From Panopea generosa (Eukaryota > Mollusca > Bivalvia > Adapedonta > Hiatellidae), in contig CM055896.1 in NCBI GenBank assembly GCA_029582155.1, positions 10,223,463-10,287,462 on the forward strand: 64,000 nucleotides of DNA, read 5' to 3'. Made by a program: the position numbers and the translations under genes. This document shows, in pieces, positions 1 through 11,317 of this stretch. Position 1 is the first letter of the stretch, and the number at the start of each line of letters is the position of its first letter. A model generated the notes under the pieces. That model saw only the letters and a list, made by a program, of their open reading frames with translations, did no database searches and was not told where the DNA came from.

Positions 1-235
1 TTAGAAAATGAAAGTTTGTAGACTGGCTACTGCATGCAATAGATTTAGTGACTGGAGGCAGTCGATAAAATGCATCTATAGCTGTTTATGATTGGTTTAA
101 AAAATAGAATGGACCAATCAAATAGGGGGTAACAGTGTAAACATTGGATCGTACGCGCAGCAGTCCAATAACGAAAGTAGAGGCAGTCTATCGAAAGTTA
201 CACAAAACAACAAATTATAATTGCATTATAACGGT

Positions 236-420
236 TTATTGGTTGATAATCAGAGTCCCTGGCAATCTCTCCCACAGCTATGTATGGTGTCCTTGAGCAA
301 GACACTTTTTCCGAATATACACTGCTTCCAAATGTTTGTTCCCTTTTGACAACAGTGAACTACTTGTCCTAGTGGTCTTTGATGCACACATATAAATTAT
401 TAAAATAATGTGTTTGCCAT
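236..420 (+). mobile_element. SINE-E-like fragment, 5' end lost
   Basis: The phrase GGTGTCC.TGAGCAAGACAC, followed by a (C)CGAATATAC..TG stretch, is shared with the better preserved copy at 32824-32998. The tRNA-like head is missing here. Confidence 0.35.
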
Positions 421-1009
421 AGGAATATCATTTGTCTCCTATAAAAACAGGAATACATTTTCTCTCTAGAGCTGATATGTCTTGTTAATCGTATCGCTTA
501 GTTCTTGGCTACCCATTTCTTGGCTACCTGATGTTTTTGAAACCTTTTTGTGGAAGATGCCTCTGCATGAGTGGCCCCTTCTATGAAAAATAGTCTTTCT
601 AATGAAATGGATCAGGATCGCCTTGAGTGGTACATACAAGATGACACTGCTCTGTCTGCAGACAAGCTTATATTGACAATGTCTAAGCTAAACCTTGTTA
701 CATCCGGGCAGAAACAACCAACCACCATTAGACACACAAGCTCTAAAATTAAAAAGAAATTCAAACTTATTTTATTTTTTTTTAGTGATCATTGTTTATT
801 TAAATAATCTCCCATTCAATGATAAATGTTTAGTTTTCATTTTCAAGTATATGCATTCATAAACAAATATTTAATTAATAGAAACCACACAATGAATGTG
901 TAGTCGTAAAGAGATGTACAATTTTTTTTTTTTACAAAACATGTAGTAAATCAAGAACACAGCTGTTTATGTGTATGTTTTTAAAAGTCGATAATGACAT
1001 TTCACCTCT

Positions 1010-1134
1010 TCCTCGCGCCAAAGTACTTCTCCCTTGCGTCAAAGTACTCCTTCCTCGTGTCAAGTACTTCTTCCTCGAATCAAAGTACTTCTCCCTCGCG
1101 TCATAGTACTTCTCCCTCCCGTCAAAGTACTTCT
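1010..1134. repeat. 21-bp tandem repeat, about 6 copies
   Basis: The unit is close to TCCCTCGCGTCAAAGTACTTC. Copies differ at a few sites and one is a base shorter. It lies 1 kb upstream of the first exon. Confidence 0.85.
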
Positions 1135-1780
1135 CTAAATTCCAAATAAGGAGATTTTTCTCCTAATTTGAAGACACTATGTTTGACTTAAAATGCAATA
1201 TTAGTCAAGTATACCAAAAGGTAATAATGGTGCTAATTTAAAAATATTGAATAACAGTCACATTTTAGTCTGTAGAAAGTAACAGCACATTTGGGCCATT
1301 GATTGGTCCGTTGCTTCAAGGAAAGATTGCTTGACGTTATAGTTTAGTAGTCATTCAATTGCTATGAATTGTGGGACAGGCATGGAATTCCCTGCTTTTT
1401 TTTCGTTAGGAATTAATAGACCTGATTCAGGAGATATCATGTTCTATGTGTAGACTGACATCGCAGTTACAAAAATACTATGCACTGTACAAAGTAAATA
1501 GAGAATGGATGTTTACGACTAACACAGTCACATCGAGTGAGAAAAAAACAACAAAAAAACATGTGTTTATTATCATTCAATTTGGCTGCTGGTGTGTCTT
1601 TTCTTTGTGTAGCCTATTTATTTCCTACTCCTGCGCAAGGCTCAGACCTGAAAGGCCTTTAATATTTAGGATAAAAATAGGTTGTGGGGAAGGGAAGAGT
1701 TGTTTCTGTTTTGTTGGTTATACTGTAAGAGCTATATTCTTAGCATCTGCACTTGATGCTGACAATTTGTTTGTTTGAAT

Positions 1781-2020
1781 ATGTAGCGTCATTTTTACGG
1801 CAGCGAAGGCTAATGGGTGATCAGTTAACCTAACCACTCTTTCCTGGGATCCGAAAGTATCTGATAACTTTCAAACTTGAAACAGAAGTAAGAAACAAAT
1901 GACAAGTAGATGCAATATAGTTAAACAATCATCCCGGAGACTACCCAGATAAGGGTTCAAGTTCACAAGCACTGAAGTCAAGACCGACTACTGACTGGGC
2001 TAACCAGACCCGACTCGATG
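1781..2020 (-). mobile_element. SINE-A, decayed copy
   Basis: The 3'-tail complement (TAGCGTCATTTTTA) is followed by CAGTTAACCTAACCACTCTTTCCTGGGATC and ends in a worn tRNA-like head complement (GGCTAACCAGACC). It ends about 100 bases before exon 1. Confidence 0.7.
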
Positions 2021-2123
2021 CTGACAAAAGTTGTAATTTTTACAGTAGACTATAACAGCAGTAACGTCTTATTGCAGGTCTATGGTCGGCGTTATACTTA
2101 TTTCTACTTGTTTTACTTTGTAG

Positions 2124-2280
2124 CATGATACAGCTGAAGTCCCTGTCCAAGGAGGACCTAAAGAACTTGGCTAAGCAGGCACAGAAAGACAAGCGAGACC
2201 AGGAGGCCAAAACAGCCAAGATTAGGCCACAGACATATGCATCTATGGGTTCCAATGTCAGTTTTGATGCCCCAGTAAAG
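2124..2280 (+). CDS. AFF: AFF exon 1 (first recognised coding exon): N-terminal homology block
   Basis: The exon follows a pyrimidine-rich acceptor ending TTTGTAG (2123) and ends at AAAG|GTGAAT (2281). It encodes 52 residues if ATG 2125 is the start. Residues about 11-28 (LKNLAKQAQKDKRDQEA) are basic and probably helical, and the exon ends FDAPVK. This matches the DRN.LR..ERERRNQE...EPYK pattern at the start of vertebrate AFF proteins, the segment that contacts cyclin T1/CDK9 in AFF4. Only one base (C) separates the acceptor from the ATG. So either the 5'UTR is in upstream exons and translation starts here, or one more short coding exon lies upstream in phase 2. I cannot decide between them. 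The exon ends in phase 0. Confidence 0.82.
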
Positions 2281-2330
2281 GTGAATATTAAAATATTCCA
2301 TACTAGGTTATAATGTTTTATATGTGGAGT

Positions 2331-2505
2331 CAATCTCTCTCTTTTTTTCTCTTTCTTTGTCTCATTTTCTCTTTCTTTATCTATTCACCTGTCTGTCTCT
2401 GCACTTTTTTCTCCATTTCTCTTAAGTTTCGCCTTATCTTTATGTCTGTCTGTTTCTTCCTTTTTCTGTCTGTATGTCCGTGTCCCTCTTTCGCTTTTTT
2501 ATAAG
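2331..2505 (+). repeat. Pyrimidine-rich tract
   Basis: About 175 bases are almost entirely C and T on the + strand, built from degenerate TCTCTTTCTTT and CTGTCTGT blocks. The tract starts 50 bases after the exon 1 donor. Confidence 0.7.
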
Positions 2506-3197
2506 TGATTGCACTTTTTGCACCTTTTTGAGGATTTGACTGAAATGTAGACTCACATATTCTGATTTCCACACAAGGAACTGATACATACACGTTTATA
2601 AAAATTGTATTTCCTTTGACAGACCACCACACCATTATTCAAGCCCGCACATACTTAAATTAAATGTATTGCTTAAAAGATACAACTAGACACAGACACA
2701 CTAATTATTACTTCAGTCACTGCGATTAAATCTACCACATCTTTCAGGCGAAGTGAATTCATTTTGTTTGTTAATTCATCAATTGTAGTAATGAAAAGCG
2801 AATTTTAAAAGATTTTTCAACTTGTGAACTCTTAATGTATTGTTTGTGAACATCAATTCTCATTATTTTAAACAATAGAAATATGTGAAAAATGTAACCG
2901 AGATTATCATGTAAATAACTCGCAGTGAGGAGGGTCTACATTGTTTGGCATTCAGTTAGTTAAAAAATCACACTGTGTAATGGACAGGGCCAGCAACAAA
3001 GATCACAGATTATTATAGTAAGCATCTATAGGTTAAAGGTCAAGTGTAGATGGAGATTTGTAGTCAGATCAGGGCATTAACAGTTCTGTAGCATAGGTAG
3101 TTCATGGAAGGAATCTTATATGCTGAGCAAGTTAAAGAATCATATGAACACCACTGGTTATAAGAGGTCATGTTAAATATGTTTTGTAGATTCCATT

Positions 3198-4531
3198 TTT
3201 AGCTCTACTGGCCAAAGGCCAGAAGTGCTTATGCGATGGCGCGTTGTCAGTCGTCCGTTGTCTGTCTTCTGTCGTCTGACGTCTGTCGTCTGTCGTCTGT
3301 CAGCAGCACTTTCTCTGAAACCACTTGGCCAATTAAACTGAAACTTCACATGGGTGTTTCTATTGCATAGGAGACTATACAGAAGATTTTTTTTTTTCGA
3401 TCTGAAATTCAAGATGGCTGCCGTTATTAAAAATAGTCCAAAACTTAAAAAATCTTCTTCTCATGAACAGCCTAACAGATTTTCAAAATGTTTATGTAGT
3501 AATGATGACCAACTATAGTTTGGTTAGATTTGTTCAAATGGTGTCCCTAGGGTTAAATATGACCCCGCCCCGAGGGTTCAATTAGGGGACACGTGTCATT
3601 ATAATATATATATATATATTTTTTTTTAAATGGAAATGATTTTGCCTATATCTTCACTAAAGCATTGTTTGGTGAAGGAGGTTCAGATTTGTAAAAATGA
3701 CTGGGTTCCTATGTCTTAACTCTTTACTTCATAAAGACGCCTATTCCCGCACCAATCACAGAAGGCCTTTGAAAACAGTGCAGGAAGAGTTCAGATTGCT
3801 TGTAACGAGCAAACTGAACACTTCCTGCACTGTTTTCCACTTTGTCAGTTAAAATAAACATAATTCACCCAATAATTCAAAGCTTTCTATATTAGGCGTC
3901 CAAAGGTGTATATATTACAGGTGTCCAAAGGCGTCTATATGAAGTAAAGGGTTAAGGGGTCAGGAGGGGCCCCAAAAGGGTACAAATTGGGAATTAGTAA
4001 AATCGTTTTCTTAAGAACTGGCATGTCAGATTTGTACATATTTGATATAAATTATCCCTATGTGTAGGGGTTTGATTGCATATAAGAATTTAGGGGCTAA
4101 TTATATAGTGGCCCTGTAAGGAGACTTAGAATTTTACATAGGGATACTATGGGAAAACAGAAAATTCTCTTTTTCTTTCATCTGTTCTGAAACCACTAGG
4201 CCAATTAAACTGAAATTTCACAGGGATGTTTCTATTGCGTAGGAGACTATACAGAAGAATTTATTTTTTCGGTCTGAAATTCAAGATGGCCGCCGTTACT
4301 AAAAATATTTCAAGACTTAAAAAATCTTCTTCTCATTAACAGTCCAACAGATTTTCAAAATGTTTATGTAGTAATGATGACCAACTATAGTTTTGTTAGA
4401 TTTGTTCAAATGGTGTCCCTAGAGTTAAAAATGACCCCGCCCCGATGTTTCTATTGCATAGGAGAATTTCAAAAAGTGCTATGGCCACTATGAGTCAGTA
4501 GAGCGTCCTCAGGCCCTCTTGGGCCTCTTGT
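3198..4531 (+). mobile_element. Rep-L dispersed repeat, long copy
   Basis: It opens TTTTAGCTCTACTGGCCAAA with a CTGGCCAAAGGCCAG stem, then a (GTCGTCT)n-like tract. It closes CCTCTTGGGCCTCTTGTT. The internal phrases CCACTAGGCCAATTAAACTGA and GAAATTCAAGATGGC(C)GCCGTTA occur twice, so part is duplicated in tandem. A shorter copy lies at 50496-50873. There is no coding capacity. It resembles non-autonomous repeats I associate with bivalve genomes. Confidence 0.7.
3716..3955 (+). mobile_element. MITE-P (TTAA-flanked), nested in Rep-L
   Basis: It is bounded by TTAACTCTTTACTTCATA and TATGAAGTAAAGGGTTAA. The palindromic core pairs AAAACAGTGCAGGAAG with CTTCCTGCACTGTTTT. TTAA at both edges and CCC/GGG-like termini are the signature of piggyBac-type elements. 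Rep-L sequence resumes on both sides. Confidence 0.78.
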
Positions 4532-5027
4532 TCTCAGCTTCTGCATCACTTACTCATTAATTAACATGTACAAATTAATGGATCCTCAAACGTTGGTGTT
4601 CAAATGTTAGGTAAACTACCAAAGGAATTACACATAAAATACAGAAATGAGATATAAAGTCCTCATACAGCTTAGTGATTAAAGAACATTGCTGACAGGG
4701 CAATATAGGAGCTGCATAGCATGCTTGTAGCAGATGGCTCCAGTATTGATGAAAACATTGATCTTATGTATGTTACAATAAACCAGGGTAAGTCAAGGAC
4801 GTTAGAATGGATTGTTCAGATGTGGGGTAGGGTGAAAAATCATAGCTGATTTGTTTTCAGGGAACTTGCTGGCACTTTTGGGAATGGCGTCGGTGCCCCT
4901 GACTTTGGGAAAATTAACATTATTTTTTAAAGAAATCGAGAAAGGTCCTTCAATATATGTAACAATATATATGTGTAATGTATAATTAATGTATACTTAA
5001 TCTTAATGAAATTCTGGAATTGTCAGT

Positions 5028-5375
5028 CGGGTCTATTGATTGTATGTTTAGCAGCATTTTTATACCATCGAGGGCTAACAGACGATCAGTTAACCTAACC
5101 ACTGTTTCCTAGGATACTGAAAAGTTAACCAGCAGTACATGAGCACACCTCATGTCCACACAAAAATGAAAACTTTTCCACTTGAATCAGCAGTGAAAGG
5201 CAAATGATAATGGGACAATGCCATATATATACACCGTCATGGAGACTGTGATCTGATGGGAATGCGTTATCCATTGCTGGATAGTCTTGACACACTACAT
5301 ATTACTGATCAGAGCAAACTCGCAACACTTGGATTGATAGCCAGACACGCTACCAATTGAGCTAATTGGGCATGG
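5028..5375 (-). mobile_element. SINE-A
   Basis: It runs from the tail complement (GATTGTATGTTTAGCAGCATTTTTATACCATCGAGG) to the head complement (ACCAATTGAGCTAATTGGGC). A second partial head complement (GGGATTCAAACTCACGACC) follows at about 5450-5475. Confidence 0.75.
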
Positions 5376-5564
5376 ATAGTCGCTCTTTAAAGTACTCCAA
5401 GTAAAACTGAGTTCTGGACTTGTCTTTATTGTCCAAATAGCTGGGTTGGGATTCAAACTCACGACCCCTGACCCCAATATTAATATTGTCTGATTACCCT
5501 TGATAGCATAAAAAATAAATATTCAAACACTAGATGGAAGACAGTCATCACTTTGTATTGATAC

Positions 5565-5735
5565 TGGCCACACTAGCCCAACCAGTCAAGAACTATCCTC
5601 TAAATGCTGAAGCGTAAACGAGAAAGCTTCTGGTTACATTTTTCCAGTCATTGGTACGACCTGGCTTTGGATTGAGACCATGGCATTTCGTCTGTGATGT
5701 GGGGAACTGTATCACTAGGTCACCGCTGAGGTCAA
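5565..5735 (-). mobile_element. SINE-C, partial
   Basis: The complement of the SINE-C body and head is recognisable: ATGCTGAAGCGTAAACGAGAAAGCTTC, TGGTACGACCTGGC, then CACTAGGTCACCGC. The tail side is missing. Confidence 0.55.
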
Positions 5736-6084
5736 ATAACAATACTACTAATGGATTACAAAACAATTTTTATGGGCTTTTGTTTCAGCTGTAGGTATTG
5801 ATCTACAAATAAACATTACAAAATCAGATGAATGTTATGATTTTATGGTGAGATTCGTCCACACTCTTGTCTTCTTGAGAATTCATTACTGATGAAAAAT
5901 GACAATTGACCATGAGAGAGTCTTTCAAAGTCGCTCTGCCCATTTGCCACATATAATTGTCTAAGGACTTCTTGTTGTGGATTGTGTTAGTAGGAATGTT
6001 GTAATTACTTCTACGGAGTGAAAAGTTAAGTACCAGCAGCCGACACTACATATGCTTGGAATTACAGAATATCTATAATCTTAG

Positions 6085-6200
6085 GTTCTTCCAAATATGT
6101 CTATAAATAGACTTCCAAATTTATCTAAAAATAGACTCTTCCAAATATATCTATAAATAGACTTCAGAATTTATTTATTAAAAGACTCTTCCAAATATAT
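6085..6200. repeat. Short degenerate tandem repeat
   Basis: TCTTCCAAATATATCTATAAATAGACT recurs about 2.5 times with a spacing near 48 bases. Confidence 0.6.
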
Positions 6201-6802
6201 CCTAAATCTTTGTTTTTGTACAATTCCTTTATCACTGAGAAGTGGTGTTTATATACTGACTATACCGACTGAGAGCCAAACAACAACATGATCGGGTTGC
6301 AAGTTTCTTGCATTCTGAACTGGCTCGACATTGTTTACCAAAAGCTTTGTATGGAGATACATAGAAAGCCAAGAGTTAGTAATATTGACAGAGTAAGCAT
6401 ATACTTCATTAGGTCTAAGTGACCCTTCATTAGGATGATACAGATAGTACTATACGTGACTGGGGTCAACCAGGGTCAGGCAGGCTGCTATAATCCTGCT
6501 CACTTATTTTCATATTCTATGTGATAAACAGCTGCACACAGTGAGACTGTGCCAAGAATTAACCACCAGAAGGTGTCTGGACTGGTGTATATAAAATAGA
6601 TGCAAAGAATGTGTATTTGTAGTTATCCATACCTCAATATTGCCGGAAATATGTGAATTTGACAGTCATATGTACAAGTTGTTAGCCGAACATGTTGTAA
6701 ATCCACTTATATTGTATTCTATATCATATGGCACAAAGATGGGAGATGGGGTAACCTTCATTGCTAGTGTTATAGACGTTTAGAAATCATTTACCTGCAC
6801 CC

Positions 6803-6915
6803 ATGGGGTCCACATTGGCTGAATGGTCGTAAGCGTCATCTCAAGATCAATTGTCTCTCATCACTGAGGTTCTGAGTTGGAGCCCAGCTTGGTACATAAA
6901 TTTTACGTGAGAAAG
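6803..6915 (+). mobile_element. SINE-B, head fragment
   Basis: It shows a worn GGCTGAATGGTCGTAAG head, CATCTCAAGATCA, the TCTCATCACTGAGGTT block and ACGTGAGAAAGTA, in SINE-B order. Confidence 0.5.
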
Positions 6916-7594
6916 TAGCGTCAACAAATAAACATCTTTTGAGCCGATACTGTTTTAAGCTTGGATGTCTGTCCGTCTTACATAAATTGGCACAAATGTT
7001 TGCCATTTTGGTGTCACTGTGTTGTCTTTTAAGGAAACCAGTTATTGTGCTTTTTTATGTGAGAATCATTCCAGCTATGAAAAAAAAAAACAGTCACTTT
7101 ATAACAGGCAATTTAAGTGGATTTTTTTTATCATGGAAATCTTAGACCTTATTTTATAAAGAACAAAGAACAAATTTCAACTGTGTAGTAATACCTGAAA
7201 GAAATGGGTCAGAAACATCATGTGGCAGTATTGCAAATGGTATCAGATTTCTTATCATCTATTTCTCCAGCAGAAAATCATAGTTTATTAAAACAGTGCT
7301 CCAGATAAGCACTGTTTGGGGGTATATAAGCACTGACATTTCTGAATAAAGCATTGAAATTTAAATAAAGGGTAAAATAAGCATTGGTTATTCTCAATTT
7401 CATTTAACATTTTGAAAATAAGTATTGCATACTTATTCAAGGGGTAATATACGCATTTGAAGAAAAACTTATCATTCTGTAGCACTGATTATTAGTACTT
7501 GTACACTTTGTGTTCTGGTAAATTTGATCATTTTCATTTTTTTCTCCCACCTCAAACCCTAACATTCTGCCAATATAATTTATTAATACATGTA

Positions 7595-7880
7595 TAATAA
7601 GGCCATAAGGAAGCAAGTCAGATGGGTATCTAAAGTAAGGCCATACAGGAGTGGGTCGGGTCTAATGTAAGGCTATAAAGGAGCGGGTTGGGTCTAATGT
7701 AAGGCTATACAGGAGTGGGTTAGGTGTAATGTAAGGCCATATAGGAGTGGGTCGGATCTAATGTAAGGCTATACAGGAGCGGGTTGGGTCTAATGTAAGG
7801 CCATTAAGGAGCGGGCAAGTGAAATGTAAGGCCAAACAGGAGCTGTCTTGTTCAGGTGCAGGAGTGGGTTGGGTGGGCAT
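7595..7880. repeat. 32-bp tandem array, about 8 copies
   Basis: The unit is near GTAAGGCTATACAGGAGTGG then GTTGGGTCTAAT. The outer copies are more degenerate than the middle ones, the usual pattern of a minisatellite. Confidence 0.85.
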
Positions 7881-8934
7881 CTAATAGTGCATTTTGGTTT
7901 TGTGGCTTTGCTGCATCAAATATTTATGTGATGTTTAGACTGATGTTATGTTATTCCAAATACAATCAATAGCATCTATTTCTTTCTAGTTTATATTGAT
8001 AGTTAATGTCCTCTATCTTTAATGATAAATGCTGTAACATTGCCTTTCTCATAACTTGGCAGCCAGATAGTGGTAAATATGAATTTCCAAATTTACAGTT
8101 TGTGTTTCAGAATGGCCTTAATTGTTTAGTTGTCAAGTGATGGACGAGGATTGGTAAACATGGTTACATTAGATAGTACCAATTGTAGTTCTAGTATATA
8201 ACTCATGATAGTTGTAATCTGTTGTGTACACATGTTGGCATGCAGGTAGGAAAGTGTAGTAAATAATTTACATGGCAAAACAATACAAATTTTTAACACA
8301 TGAGATGAGCAAATCTGAACGATATTGATCATATTTAGTGCCTGCCATGTTGAAATGATTGAATGGATGATATTTTATGGTATACAAACGCTGTAAGTTA
8401 ATTGGTTTGTAACTGATCCCCTACAGAAATATGTGGGCTCTTTCATTCCCGATTTATCCACATTTTTTTTAATAAAAACACATTGGGCCTCATTTAGAGT
8501 AGGTATCTTTGTGTGTTTAATGTTTTATATTAACACCGCATGTGTCGCTAGGAAGCATGATGTTAACATTAGCTGTTGCGAACTGGGCAGTTTGAGTTTT
8601 TTATCCTAAACAATTTTTTTCATGATGCTCTATATACTTTAGATATGCCCTATAAAATGACGCTATTTCATTGGTTATTGGAATCTGAACCGAGTAAAGT
8701 GGTTAAAAAATTAACTTAATTATTAGGCCGTTTTTTTTTTAAATAGAACTTTAATACATGGCTTTAATACAATAATAATACAACACATTTCACAAAATGT
8801 TATCGGAATTGGCATGTCAAAAAACAATTAGTTATTAAAAATAAAAATGTTGATTTTACCTGAAACTGTCTGTCTGTTGTTTTTCTTGTCAGCAGTTACC
8901 ATTTATGTCTGGCTCCAGGCTATGTTATAGTTGT

Positions 8935-9235
8935 GATCAATAAATTTAGATCACAAAATGTTCTGTACAGTAAGTTATTTAATACAGCTTACTATAAACA
9001 TGTAGATCAAGAAATGTTGGTAGATATAATTGATATAATTATATATATCATAGTTTAGTTGAGTTCGGTTGATGTAAATGTAGGTCAAGAAATGTTGGTT
9101 GATCAGTATTATACTACGGGTTAATTGAGTTCAATTAATAAAAATGTAGGTCAAGAAATGTTGATATTATACTATAGTCTAATTGAGTTCAATTAACATT
9201 AATGTAGATCAATTGATGTAGTTAAATAGATTTAG
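8935..9235. repeat. Degenerate tandem array, period near 61 bp
   Basis: GTAGGTCAAGAAATGTTG and TTAATTGAGTTCAATTAA-type blocks alternate about four times, grading into the next array. Confidence 0.65.
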
Positions 9236-9725
9236 TTTCATTTGTGTCAAATGGCATATTTCCATTTGTATCAATTGGTTTGGTAGGATTAAATTAGCTC
9301 CATTTATTTTATTTGGTTGGGTTGGATTGAATTAGTTCCATTTGTGTCAGTAGGTGCGATTGGATTGAATTATTTCCATTTGTATTTATTGGTTTGGTTG
9401 GATTAAATTAGCTCCATTTGTATCATTTGGTTGGGTTGGATTGAATAAGTTCCATTTGTATCAATTGGTTTGATTGGATTTAATTAGCTCCATTTTTATC
9501 ATTTAGTTTGGTTGGATTGAATAAGTTCCATTTGTGTCAGTAGGTGCGATTGGATTGAATTAGTTTCAGTTGTGTCAATTGGTTTGGTTGGATTGAATGA
9601 GTTCCATTTGTGTCAATTGGTTGGGTTGGATTGAATTAGTTCTTTTGTGCCAATTGGTGTGGTTCAAGTGATTTAGTTTGATGTGGTTCAGTCCGTTTAG
9701 TTCCATTTGTGTCATTTGGTGTGGT
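9235..9725. repeat. 38-bp tandem array, about 12 copies
   Basis: The unit is near CCATTTGTATCAATTGGTTT then GGTTGGATTGAATTAGTT. TGG/TTGG content is high on the + strand. Read on the other strand it gives an Asn/Leu/His-rich open stretch, which is a repeat artefact. Confidence 0.85.
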
Positions 9726-9749
9726 TGTTTTTTTAACTCCTGCAAACAG

Positions 9750-9960
9750 TCTAATAAGGGGTATAGAGGAGTCGCTGTGTCAGTTAGTCTTATAGGCCCC
9801 GACATAGTGACTCCTATATATCCCCTATATAAGTTTTGGTTGGTGTTTTGGTCGGTTGGTTTGTCAGCAGCTTGTGGAATGAACGACAGTTTTCAGGTGA
9901 TTGACTTGAAAATTTGAATACATATATATACATCATGTGTGCATGAGTGTGGCACTTTTA
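9750..9960 (+). mobile_element. Rep-K dispersed repeat with terminal palindrome
   Basis: AGGGGTATAGAGGAGTCGCT (about 9757) pairs with AGTGACTCCTATATATCCCC downstream. Then come TTGGTCGGTTGGTTTGTCAGCAG and GATTGACTTGAAAATTTG. The second half is shared with 42005-42250. Confidence 0.55.
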
Positions 9961-10162
9961 TCAGGGTTAGAAAATTCTACTCTACTTGTCCATCGCTATG
10001 ATGAGTAAGTAAGATTTAAAAAACTGACCCTAATATTTCTTTGATTTTAAGCATCAGATTAAAAATGTTGTAAAGGGAGGACGGATAGTTTCATAAGAAA
10101 TTTTAAACCCTTTTACATATTTATAATTACTTATCCATAACACGATGTTTATATAATTGTAG

Positions 10163-11032
10163 GTATCAGAGGCTGCCGAGGATAAGCGAAAGATGGATCG
10201 CATACTTGGTCCATACGAGGCCAGTGTTACCGCCATAATGAGTAGGAAACAGCACGAGCTGATGGGTGTCGAGCGGCAGCCGTCAACACCACTACCTGCC
10301 AAACGCCAGGACAAGGCATTTGCGTTTGCCTCGTCTAATCGTAATGCAAACCAGATATCAAAAAAGCTTTATGAAACAGGTAGAACTACCAGTGATACAG
10401 CTGTGTCTCAGAGAGCTGGAGACTCCAGACTAAGTGCTTATAATGATTCACATAGTGCTAGTAGTAACAGGACGAAAAATTCTGCAACCAATATGGTAGC
10501 AAGTGCTGAGAATAATACAAAACCAAAATCCTTGAATTCTGTGAGCGGTTCAAGTAATAGAAATTCTTCCAGCAATGCTGAGTCCAGTATATCAACTACT
10601 GTGAATTCAACTTCGCATCGATCTGATCAAAAGAGTGAAATTAGTTCTCACAATATTAAAAAAACGAATGTGCAAAAGTCAGTGAAACCTGATAATAGTG
10701 TTAACCTATCAGTGAAAAAAGAGAAAGAACCAGTGACATACTCTGCAAAACATCAGCCAATCAGCAGAGAGCCTGTTCTTCAGTCATTAAAGCAGGAGTT
10801 AATTACTGGTAACCTTTCAAAACCAAACACAAATGTTAACCAATTAAGGCCAGGATCTAGTTCAACAAAAAGTTCTTCCAATAGTCAACAGTCCTCTACC
10901 AAATCTATGGAGAGAAAGGATTCAAAACCAAGTTTAGATCCATTTTCAGTTCTGCAGGTTAAAGAGGAAAACAGAAATGGTGCTGTGAATGGTGCCAAGT
11001 TGAAACATCGACCTAGATTAAATATACCTGAG
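10163..11032 (+). CDS. AFF: AFF exon 2: long Ser/Asn-rich exon with LGPYE motif
   Basis: This 870-nt exon is phase 0 at both ends, with acceptor ATAATTGTAG (10162) and donor GAG|GTAATT (11033). It encodes residues 53-342, starting VSEAAEDKRKMDRILGPYE. That matches the K.D.LS.RIQ..LG.Y segment completing the P-TEFb-binding region of AFF proteins. The rest is low-complexity, rich in Ser, Asn, Thr and Lys and probably disordered, as in the same part of the family. Three psi-K-x-E motifs are visible: VKKE at 236-239, LKQE at 261-264 and VKEE at 318-321. A long exon following the EPYK-type junction also fits my recollection of vertebrate AFF gene structure. The open frame continues a few codons into intron 2 before a stop, but the GT donor and the next exon in phase support ending at 11032. 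Confidence 0.88.
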
Positions 11033-11317
11033 GTAATTGTCAATATTTAAAAGCAATGCTTTAAGGACACCTTGGCTAAAGGTCAAGGTGAGCTTTTGTG
11101 ATCACCTTGTGAACGTCTGCAGATTAGTTAAGACTGTTTTATTAGTAGAATTTTTTTTTCTTCAGTACATAAATTGATAAAAATGTTGAAGGTGTTTCCA
11201 TCATGTGGCAAAGTTTTCCATTTTTTTGTCTGAAAAAACCCCCCAACAAACAACAAGTGTAAAATTGGTCATCTTTTGGATAACTTCGATTGGGTAGCCA
11301 CAGAATTCGGTCTCTGT

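Larger units (their letters stand above)
1..2123. other. Upstream flank, no gene recognised
   Basis: This is AT-rich sequence upstream of the first recognised exon. It holds a SINE-E-like fragment, a 21-bp tandem repeat and a decayed SINE-A. A promoter or 5' noncoding exon of the AFF gene could lie here, but no CpG-rich block or clear core promoter is visible. An open stretch at 571-807 is preceded by an in-frame stop and matches nothing I know. Confidence 0.5.
2281..10162 (+). other. AFF intron 1 (7.9 kb)
   Basis: The intron runs GTGAAT...TTGTAG between phase-0 exons. It contains a pyrimidine tract, Rep-L with a nested MITE-P, SINE-A/B/C copies, three tandem arrays and a Rep-K palindrome. 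Stretches 4560-5020, 6200-6800, 6920-7590 and 7880-8930 show only AT-rich sequence with no feature I can name. Confidence 0.8.

Noticed and set aside
571-807. Open frame of 78 codons near the left edge
   Set aside because: It starts at GTG right after an in-frame TGA, has no recognisable domain, ends in an A/T-rich tract, and no matching splice sites were seen. It could be a remnant of an old gene or element.
1446-1778. Open frame of 110 codons upstream of the gene
   Set aside because: Low-complexity, Cys/Phe-rich translation of AT-rich DNA, with no domain, no splice context and no upstream signal.
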